A stretch of DNA of 64,000 nucleotides from Brasenia schreberi. Lineage: Eukaryota; Streptophyta; Magnoliopsida; Nymphaeales; Cabombaceae. A program made the position numbers and the translations under genes. Positions 12,606 to 22,090 of this stretch are shown one piece after another; position 1 is the first letter of the stretch, and the number at the start of each line of letters is the position of its first letter. The notes below the pieces were generated by a model. It was not told the DNA's origin. It was given only the letters and a program-made list of their open reading frames with translations, and ran no database searches. The stretch spans positions 2,472,501 to 2,536,500 of the forward strand of contig JAYKKT010000047.1 of NCBI GenBank assembly GCA_036023115.1, written 5' to 3'.

Positions 12606-13168
12606 AAAGAAATCTTCTATAGTGAAAAAAAGAAAAGAAAAGAAAAACACTTATTTTCATTGCATAATTCAGCAAGGTATGAAGAGCCACAAACACATCA
12701 ATAAGAGGCAAACACTTTATTTTGATGGTTAATTATTTAATATGATATTGTAGTTTTAATATTTGCACCTCATCAATGATTTTTCCAGTGGAAAGCTTCA
12801 ACAGAAGATGACGAGGATACTCAACTTGGTTGTCCACTTGTCCCGTAAAGTGTCGTTGCTCTTTGTTCTTTGTCCACTCGTATATACAATAATCTCATCT
12901 TTATTTTGGTCTATTTCACGGTATCACTTTAAAAATCTTCTAAAAGTACTTAGTGTTTGTGTACCCTAAGTACCTTACTGAATCAGCCTTTTCCAATATC
13001 ACAGAGATTGCATCTTCTTTGATTTTTTTATTCCAGGCTTTGTGAAGAAGTTCAGTAGGACTTGTAAACAAATCGACGAGTATAGGGTTCAGCTAAGTTC
13101 TGCTTGTGCTGACCCATCACTGGTCTAGAAATCATGTAATTTTATGGTTTTGGTTAAGGCCTTACACT

Positions 13169-13283
<115 letters not shown>

Positions 13284-13548
13284 TTAGTATATGTGCACAC
13301 TCATTCGTGCTTAAAAATACTTAAGGATCTTAAACATTCAATCTATAATTGAGATATTTAAGTCAAAAAGTAAAATATACCAGGTATATTTATTATACCT
13401 ATAAAAAAGTATAATGTATCTTTTTACTTTTGAATTTTAAATTTCAAGCATTGATCTTTAAGATCGAATGGTTGAGAGCTTAGAGCTTTTTCAAGCCTAA
13501 CCATGTGAGCATGTACTAATTTCTCTCTCTCTATATATATAGAGAGAG

Positions 13549-13716
13549 ATTGGATTCTGCACACTATTGATACCAGCCTACTCATTGTTTTTGGGTGACA
13601 TGAGTATAAGAAAAGTACACTTACCCTTTAAAATTTTTGAAAATACACTCATACTACCCGAAAGCAATGGGTGGGCACGAGTAAATGTGTCTAGAGATGG
13701 GTAAGATCCAATTTTC
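13549..13716. mobile_element. MITE-like element copy 1 in TA/GA tracts
   Basis: Inverted ends 'attggattctgcacact' and 'gggtaagatccaat' enclose about 165 bases with 'tgacatgagtataag' in the middle. It is preceded by the palindrome (TC)n(TA)n(GA)n and followed by 'tatatatatata'. Confidence 0.6.
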
Positions 13717-13779
13717 TTTTATATATATATATACATAAATATATGTATATATAAGTATGTATATATAAATAATATAGAA

Positions 13780-13968
13780 AAACCAGATCCTACCACTATT
13801 GACGATGCTTACTCATACTTAACTATTGTTTTTTGGTAGCATGAGTGTAGTTTTGAAGGTTATAAGTATATTAAAAATATGATCAAGAGCAATCTTATTA
13901 AACTCATGTCATCGAAAAATAATGGTCGAGCATGAGTGAACAATGTTAGTGGTGGTAGGATCTAGTTA
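13780..13968. mobile_element. MITE-like element copy 2 with clear terminal inverted repeats
   Basis: The left end AACCAGATCCTACCAC and the inverse of the right end AACTAGATCCTACCAC match at 15 of 16 bases. TA tracts flank both sides. It has no coding capacity. Confidence 0.7.
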
Positions 13969-14510
13969 CTATATATATATATATATAAACTCACCTCATG
14001 TTTGGCTCCATAATGAGATGGAATGTGTGAAACAAGAACAATAATATAAGTTAGCAAAAGATGGAGTGATGACTATAATGCCTACCACGTACATACATAC
14101 ATACAAATGTGACGGTATACAAGGGACCAAACGGTGAAAAGTCTCAATTATACAATAATACTCATACTAGAAATAATCAACTTTCTACTTAATGGAGGTA
14201 GAATTTCATAATAGATTAAAATTTCATCTCATGTTAGGCTCTGCTAGAAAGAGAAAACAAGTTAGACATGATCAATAATTTAAGTTGGCAAAAGATCAAG
14301 TCGTGAACAGCCCCAATACATTCAGCTTAATCACTACCATTAAGTTCGAATTAGTGTGGTCGTTATCAAACAAACTAGGCTGATAAAACACAAACTTAGG
14401 TGTTGCGCCCATGACTCGGTCCCCATAGATTCTGCTCAGTATAGGGCATATTATTTGATAAGTTTGTGCCCGGACTCAAACCTCCATGGCTCTCTCCCCC
14501 TTATATGTAT

Positions 14511-14690
14511 AAATTAGATCTTACCCACATTGATATCTCATTACTTATTATTTTGGGAGATTACGAGTATAATTTCAAAATTTTAAAAGTTTTACAAAAT
14601 ATAAAAAAAAGTACTTTTATTACATGTATGCCACTTAAAAGGGTGAGTAAAACCTGATAAGAAGATGCCAATGTAGACAAAATCCAATCG
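14511..14690. mobile_element. MITE-like element copy 3
   Basis: The left end 'ttagatcttacccacattga' and right end 'aatgtagacaaaatccaat' are inverted relatives of copies 1 and 2. 'tatata' follows the right end. Confidence 0.5.
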
Positions 14691-14799
14691 CTATATAAAC
14701 ATATATATAATGAAAAAGCAGGTAAACCTAATTTTAAATGCATTTAAGCATTTTAAAGAAGACAAAAAGGTAGTAGCAAGAGAGAGAGAGAGAGAGAGT

Positions 14800-15120
14800 T
14801 GTGGAGGACATGGTTTTCCTTTTCGTCAAATAGGGGTTGTGCGGTAGGGGGCGACGTAACGTGCCATGGGGGCGGTTTTGTCTCACTCGGTAGCTAGATT
14901 TGGTTGTGGGGCGCTTCGTCGCGTAGCGACTACAGGGTGGGGACGGTCCGACGCGCCTCTCCTTTGTGCGCTTGCGGATTAAGCCAATGAGTGAACCCCT
15001 GTGTTGCGTTCCACGATCATGGAACTGATCATTCTGCCCGTGGTGGGGGCCCGACCGAACGGTGCCATGGGCTTCCTTAACCTAGGATTGTCCCAACTTG
15101 TCCCTGGGTCACCACCTAAT
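14800..15120. other. Unexplained GC-rich island
   Basis: A 300-base block rich in G and CG dinucleotides sits abruptly between a (GA)n tract and AT-rich DNA. No long frame, rRNA or tRNA was recognised. It could be an organelle-derived insert, an LTR piece or a promoter relic. Confidence 0.4.
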
Positions 15121-15261
15121 CATTATCATTATAACCAGCTATATATATTATACTCCACCAGCTTTTTAATGCAAATAAAACAAATAGGTGAATGCAAAAG
15201 ATCAGTTGGAGCTGCTTATTTTCTTACGGAAGTGACAAAGGGGGCTCCCCTCACTTGCAAG

Positions 15262-15264
<3 letters not shown>

Positions 15265-15316
<52 letters not shown>
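15265..15316. repeat. (CA)n(TA)n compound microsatellite
   Basis: CA units run to about 15292 and then TA units follow. Confidence 0.95.
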
Positions 15317-16969
15317 AACAGAACCTGATTTACTACCACCATTATATACTAGAATATTCAAATATATCTCAATCATTCATATAATTGAGATTTTATATAC
15401 TTGTACTTTTTGGAGATGTACTTAGTTGACACATATTTTTGCTTTTAAATTCAAAATCTCAATCATATATCTCTTAAGTTAGAATAGATAATTGAGATTC
15501 ATTTGACTATGCTATACAACGGCATATATTAGGTTCAGAGAGCGAGAGAGAGTGCCCAACATCCTACTCTTATCATTATTTTCATTTTGGTTGGCAGTCT
15601 CAAATAGAACTCCTTAACTGGATGAAAGTTACCCTTTCATTCTGCTTCATTACTTTGTTTCCTGTTGAAAGAATCATCGACATCTTATATAAGCCAAGAT
15701 CACAAACAAGCAACTCCCCTTGTTCTCCAACCTCTCAAGACAGAAACATGAAGTACTTTAGTTCTTTCCTTCACTAAAAGCTACACCAACAACGCAGACT
15801 CCTTATAAATATATTATTATATCAAGCGACGTAAAAGTATCGCACCAAGGGTTACAATCAAAGAGATTGCATATATCATTTGCAGATATATCTACAATAT
15901 CTTTCACTTTAAAAGGTTTTCCTTTATCCCAATGAGAGATCACCATGTTAACTTGCTGTTTGAAAAGAAAAAGCTCTTTTAGTTCATTGTGGCATCCAAA
16001 CTCATCTGCTAAAAAGGTGAAGTTGATTTTTAATATTATATGAAATAGTTTGAGCTAAAAGGGAGCAAGCATAATTATCTGTCATATAAAATGCTCATTA
16101 ATTAATTAAGGAAACTTCACACCATTCACACACACACAAAAGAACATGCATACATGTACTCTTACTTGCAAAAGTTAATAGCAACACCACTACAACAGGA
16201 CCCAATTCCGATTGTTGTCGTTGAGCTTATTCCAAAGTCAATAGCTGTGAAATGTGTGAGCACTAAAAGGGAAATCTAATGGCTGTTCCAAAGCTACAAA
16301 TGGAAGACTTAGCTTCTTTAGCAAAGTAAAGAATAAGCCAAGACAAACGCAGCACTGCAGTCCGAAGTCTAGCCTAGTAGCTTATCGCATTGAGCTGTTG
16401 TCTTCCATATACTCATCTTTTGCTTTTCTCTTTGTGAAGACCTTTTCATTTTACTGCGAGACAACTAGAAATCAGAATAAGACTGCCTCAAATCAGGGCT
16501 CATAAAATGACCCGATCTGGATCGAACATGAGGTATTTGCTTCGATTCACACATATTTGGGACGAACCAAGTCAAGCTCAATCTCATGAAGATGTAAGAG
16601 GGAAATGAGTTTTACATATACGAACTACTTGATCATGAAAGATTAATAAATAGTTAAAGTTACTAAAGATCATGAAAGAATAAATAGTTAAAGATTATAT
16701 GTATATGTATATATATATATAGAGAGAGTATATATATGGTCAATCCAATACATGCATAAATCTCCTTAAATATCTATATTGTTCGATTGCCATGATTGAT
16801 GGTAGAAATTTTAAATAAAAAGTAGATTGTACCGTTGTAATGCGAGTATGAAAAGTATAATGATATACTTTGCTTTTTAATATTCAAATCTCCATTATTA
16901 ATCACAGAGATCGAATGGTGAAACTATTGAGATTACCAATATATATATATATATATCTTAAAAGAACAA
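15317..16969. other. Intergenic DNA, no gene seen
   Basis: The bases after the CA/TA tract and near 16710-16930 belong to the microsatellite-headed repeat body ('gatcgaatggtg' words). The rest shows no domain. Confidence 0.5.
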
Positions 16970-17038
16970 CCTCTTACGGGGATTAAAACCTTGACATCCG
17001 TTTGAAAGCTGGAGACTCTTACTACTAAGCTAACCACA
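16970..17038 (-). mobile_element. tRNA-derived SINE-like copy
   Basis: The minus strand has 'gtggttagcttagtag' followed by 'aaggttttaatcccc', an A-box/B-box arrangement with a degenerate B box. Confidence 0.4.
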
Positions 17039-18460
17039 TTCGAGACTCGATGTATCAGGTGTATATACAGCAATCAAACCTTCTAGCACGCCAACTAGAG
17101 TTGGCTACATGAACGTTGCCCAAGCACGGTTTGCTTCGAGAGTTCTGATGTAGTCCATTGCATTAGTCTTGCTATGATCCACCCAGCCCTCTCCTTTTTT
17201 TTTGTGTTTTTTTTGTACGTTCACATGTTTAAGGGGATGCAACATGAGAACTTCCAACGAGGTCAAATGTGCCGGTATGATCCACACAACCCGCCTTCTA
17301 TTTTAAAAGTTTTTCGTATCACACATGTTTGAAGTGTATATTTTCTCATTACATCAACCATGGTTTGTCACATATGAATTATTTGATGCTTCGTTTTATT
17401 CATCTAAGAGTTTTGTCATCGAATTGTGAATGAACGAGACCGAAGTGTTGTGCAGAAGATGAAGGCAGAAACTTCTCATAGGAAACATGCATTAATACAC
17501 AATGTCGGGTATATGTTGGCTTGTTCTATAATCAGAAAAAGGAAATAAATATGCATGTGCATGTGGAAGTAGTGAATAATTGCACATTTGAGCAGGGTCC
17601 CTCCGAAGAAAAAATAGATATGTTCAAGAGGCTGGTCCATCCAATGCAATTTTTTGGATCTGCGGCTGCTTTCGAGCAATGTTATCAAAGCGATCCAAAT
17701 CAGGTGGTCCACATTGAATCAGTGGGAAAATGGTCCGGTTTGGGACGGTCATGCCAGTTTTTTACACATTGTTGGTATTTTGTTATGTTAAGATGGCTTT
17801 ATTTGTTCTGATGGTACAAGTGTTTTTCTAAGACAATTTGGAAATTGAACTTAAAAAGAGGATCAAAATTCAAGGAACACTGATTCTTTTTCATATATAT
17901 GTAAAACAGCAGTTTTCAGTAGCGGATCTAGAAAACCTTCAAGGGTGTAGGTCGAATAACTGTGACGCGAATTATAAGCTTACTGATTCAACAGCAGTTT
18001 TCAGTAGCAGTTTTCATAAGAACCTTCGTGTTGTCGGTCGAATAACTGTGAGTATCTAAAACAATTTCATTCAAAAGCAGATTTCGACAGCATTGCCTTC
18101 AACCTGAGCAGATTCCGAAAACCAGAGGACATGTACATGTACCTGAAAAGAAAAGATTCTGTATGCTTCTGGCTTCTTGTAGCTCTTAATGCATAACTTC
18201 AGTTCCTAGTGCTCCAATTCCCTAACAAAGGGGACAACAGTGAAACTTTGCCAATGATGAAGGTCTAAGGCTATGAATGTGGACATGTAAACTCTAATCA
18301 TCACAACAAAAAGCAAATTATTGGTTAGAAGATCACAAGCATAAATTACTCAAACCAATTATTTGCTTCAAGAGATATAATTGATCACAAGACCTCCAAT
18401 TGTGGGCTGGTTAGAAGGGTAAAAAGTTGCATATTTACTATAAAAAGCCACTGGACAGCC
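17039..18460. other. Intergenic DNA with an imperfect 85-base-spaced repeat
   Basis: 'acagcagttttcagtagc' begins at 17906 and again at 17991. 'gtcgaataactgtga' closes each unit. Nothing else was recognised. Confidence 0.5.
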
Positions 18461-18530
18461 CAACGAGCAATCCTGGCTAGGGGGCCAACTCACTGGCAGA
18501 AAGTCACGAGTTCAGCACTCTGGGAGTGCA
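18461..18530 (+). mobile_element. tRNA-derived SINE-like copy
   Basis: 'caatcctggctaggggg' is followed by 'agtcacgagttcagcactc', the box A/box B layout shared with the 4684 and 53851 copies. Confidence 0.4.
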
Positions 18531-18854
18531 TCTGGCTTCAGCTTCAGCATATAAAAGTACAGATCGAAGTCAGAGCTAGAGCAATTGATTTAGTAAATTC
18601 AATGTGGATCTTACCTCAAGATCAGATTCGATGTTGAAAGACAGATGATCCATTTAACCCCTAAACACCACAAACTATGATCCATTGTGCATCAACCCCA
18701 AGCAAGAATTTCTTGAGGTGGCAGCTCATAGCTGGATAGGCACCGAAGTGTTGTTGGTACCAGGGCTATCTTGTAAGATGTTAAGAGGAAGATGCAATTT
18801 TTGGGAAACGGCAAACGGAAGAGAAGAATGATCAGACATAGATATGATCAAACT

Positions 18855-18950
18855 AAGCACACGAGAAAAGATTTACGTGGTTTAGAGAGGGAAATTTTTG
18901 TTGTTCGTCTACATCCGCAGTGGCCACAGAGAAAATTCACCATCATGAAT
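18855..18950. mobile_element. Possible Copia LTR fragment
   Basis: 'gatttacgtggttt' followed by 'gtctacatccgcagtgg' resembles a motif common in LTRs of plant Copia elements. No partner LTR or coding region lies nearby. Confidence 0.4.
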
Positions 18951-20774
18951 CAATGAAGTTTTTATATTAGGACATTTAAAAATTGAGAAAATTACAATGC
19001 TACTCTATTTCGGATCAGGTACGATCGAGTGGGAACCCAAACCATCTGATCTTGGTGGAGCTGACATGAGAAAACCAAGTCTAAAACCAAATATCCACTC
19101 GTCCTTTTTGAACAGCTTCTCAACGTGAATTCTACTGAATGATCTCCGGCTCAAATCATTGTTGTAGACCTAGCCTTGGTGTTACTGGGCCAGACAACGA
19201 TTGCAGCTGAGTCTGTTCCGAGCAGTGAAAGCTTAAACTCGTATGATTTACTTGCTGAACAAAATGACTTCGGATCATCGTCAAACAGAACTAATTGAGA
19301 ATGTACTCCCTTCAACACTTGGATAATGGAAAGCTTGTGTACAGTACGGTGTACAGAGTGGAGAAAAAAATGAAAGTGGGGACAATCATCCGTCATTCCG
19401 TCCATTGGTTCAATTAGGTTCAGTTATGGATCAATCAAAAGTGCCCGACTTCACGTTCAAGTTAATCCTGGGTGGTGGTTGGTCTCTCTTTGTCTACCAA
19501 AACTAAAACCAAGGATTATCCTGCATCATGTGGGTCGGCTACATGGATTCTTGGTCATCATTGTGGTGTATCTTGCATGATAGTAGAATTTAACTCCAAA
19601 AGAAGTTATAGTATTGTTTTCTGTAACATATCGACCAGAATCGGTAATTAACAAAAAATACTCAATAAGAGCACCCCACATTGTTAATTCATTGTCACCA
19701 GTTAAGAACCAATACTGACAGGTCCCCATGTAACAGATATTAAATATGTTCCTTTCTGATAATAGACTGCTGGTAAATTGCAGTAGGAACATTGTTTAGA
19801 AAGGAAGATCTTATAGATCACCATGACTACTACTATTACTACTACTACTAATAATAATCCTTATTAGTTCCACCCAGCTCCATTTCTTCGAACTCTTTCA
19901 AAGGCAGTGTATCTGAACAGAGGGAAAGTTATTCCAAGACCAAAAGTAGCACCATTAACTATGCCAAACAAGTCTACAGATTGGCTGTCGCATTACTAGT
20001 GAGTTTGATTATGAGCAAAACTAGCACCCAACGAGTCCGGCTGCCATGAAATGAAACGAAACATGACCAGAGTACATTGCGTTAAATAATCACCATGAAT
20101 TTGAAGCTTCAAGCTCCACTTTGGAAGTTGCTTATTTTCAGGAGCTGAAATTCTTATGCCACTGTATAAAAGTTTCAGTTGGACCTTTTGAACAGTTAAG
20201 TTTTCACATAAATGAGGATTGTATTGTGATCTAATACTACGATAACTAGCAAATCTACAACAAAAGCTACATAATAATCATTATGGAATGGAATGGCACC
20301 AAGTTGCAGAAAGACGCATTGAAGTGATAAAAAACAATACATGCAGCTAGCGAGCCTCACAAAAAGGCAACACTATTAGCAATTTGTGAAGTTTAAATAG
20401 AGGGATACTTCAATCATCTGATGGATGGGAGAGATTTCAAGAAATAAAAGCATGCATGAAAGCTAGAAATCTTGCAAATACGCATCTAATGATTTCCATA
20501 GTAATGTGAGTGTATCTTTGACGTGAAACCTACACATAGGATATGGTATGACTGTATGAGCATTGGCTTTAAATGGAAACAAAAGATAGCACCTCAAATT
20601 GAAGTTTTACAGTGAACTTGCTTTGAAGCATAAAATTTGAAATCGATTAGACAAGCAATGAAAATTAGACATGATTTTAAGATTTACATACTGATCTACA
20701 ATTGGCACCACAAGATAGCTGTTAGAAACAAAGACGGAAAAACACAAATAAAAAAAATCAACCTTGCTTTTAAA
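18951..20774. other. Intergenic DNA downstream of the FRS locus, no gene seen
   Basis: A LINE-tail-like piece lies at 19502-19556 ('gggtcggctacatggattct'). Otherwise no domain-bearing frame was seen. Confidence 0.5.
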
Positions 20775-20867
20775 TCAATACAAGATAGCATTGCCTTCGA
20801 ACTTCGATTTGATCATCTCCTTGTAGACACAAGCTCCTCTTACGGGAACCAACTCAATCAAATTTTC
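20775..20867 (-). CDS. Terminal exon of an unrecognised protein, possibly the FRS C-terminus
   Basis: An open 31-codon block ends at a stop codon (ENLIELVPVRGACVYKEMIK...). It follows a good acceptor (ttattgCAG). Its phase 0 start matches the phase 0 end of the exon at 21324-21487, giving a continuous basic, aromatic-rich C-terminus of 84 residues. I do not recognise the family. It may be the last exon of the FRS transcript (see 22091-24601) or the remains of another gene. Confidence 0.5.
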   Translation of the reverse strand, partial: ENLIELVPVRGACVYKEMIKSKFEGNAILY

Positions 20868-21054
20868 CTGCAATAAACAAACAAATGAATCAAGCACCCA
20901 TCCTCTACAATATATTGCCTTATCAAGGAATAACAGTTCCCATATTTGTTTACTATGATGGACATCCAACATGAATCTGACCGTTCACAGTCCTTTTCCC
21001 CGTGCCATTAACATCCTGCTGACTAGACAACTTTAGATGACAACCAACATACAA

Positions 21055-21106
21055 CAACAACTACAACAACAACTAAGCCTTTTCCCATACTAGACGGGGT
21101 CGGCTA
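21055..21106 (-). mobile_element. 52-base RTE-type LINE tail insertion with 13-base target duplication
   Basis: The LINE tail 'aagccttttcccatac' with (CAA)n is flanked by the direct repeat AACCAACATACAA at 21042-21054 and 21107-21119. It lies in the intron between the two exons at 20775-21487. Confidence 0.7.
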
Positions 21107-21323
21107 AACCAACATACAAATGGTTCTAAATGAAAACTTGCATACTGGCCAATTAAATCGACCTATCTGCTTATCATACAGCTTATACATTCTCATAAGT
21201 CCTACTTCCATCACTGCTAATAAGACCATACAATGCAACATGTGAATCAACATATTTGAAAGGTAAATCTTGCAGATGCTATGCACAATGAGGCAGCATT
21301 CTTTAATGAGAATAGCATCTTAC

Positions 21324-21487
21324 ACGTTTCTGTAACTTATGGTACCAATTCATGTAGCGCCTCCTGTCATTCACCAGGAGAAAGTTGTAGAGGATGCGCC
21401 AATAAAAAGGACACCATGGAAGCTTCCCAACATATGCCTCACTAAACTTGTCAACCAGAACGCTTGCTTGAGAAGTTGAACAAAAAA
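21324..21487 (-). CDS. Internal exon of an unrecognised protein, possibly the FRS C-terminus
   Basis: The exon encodes 54 codons including VGKLPWCPFYWRILYNFLLV and ends in QKR at a consensus donor (CGT|GTAAGA). The acceptor is CTCCAG with a weak pyrimidine tract. The same frame stays open four codons further upstream before a TGA, so the 5' boundary is uncertain. The density of Trp, Tyr and Phe and the clean splicing into 20775-20867 argue for real coding sequence. Function is unknown to me. Confidence 0.5.
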
Positions 21488-22090
21488 CTGGAGTGCGAAT
21501 TCAGCATCTCAGCAGCAATGATATTTATAAACATGATTCTCATAAAAAAGGAACATAATTCTCCCATAATACATCTTCAACCTGTTGCCTCACTTCCACT
21601 AATGGCAGGACCATCCCGTTGATGCAACTGTCCACCCAAGCCAACACAGAGAAATGGAGTCATTACAGGCACTCTGTCAATCAACCCAGTACAGAGCAGA
21701 GAAATGCTGTGGTGACCGATTGGCCAACCACACCCTTCTCAGCTTGGATGCTTAACCCAGTAGACTTAATCAATATGTTGAAGCAACCCACATTCTCCAA
21801 CCTGCCAAACAAGTAGAGTTGAAGAATGGCATGCATCAAAAGTCATCCTTAATGAAAACATCTACCATTGAGAGAGAGAGAGACCTCGTTAATGAAGAAA
21901 ATTCACTCATCCTGGACCTAACCTTCTGACAGAAAACCTTCAACTAAAGGAGATTCATTTGCCTGTTGGAAAATATAAATCCCACCTTTTAGAGAACAAC
22001 TTTGCAACGATACCAGGAGAAAAGAAGCAAAGAAAAATGCCAATAAAACAAAGAAAGGGAAGAAAGTTGCCAATCATCAAGAACAAGGTA

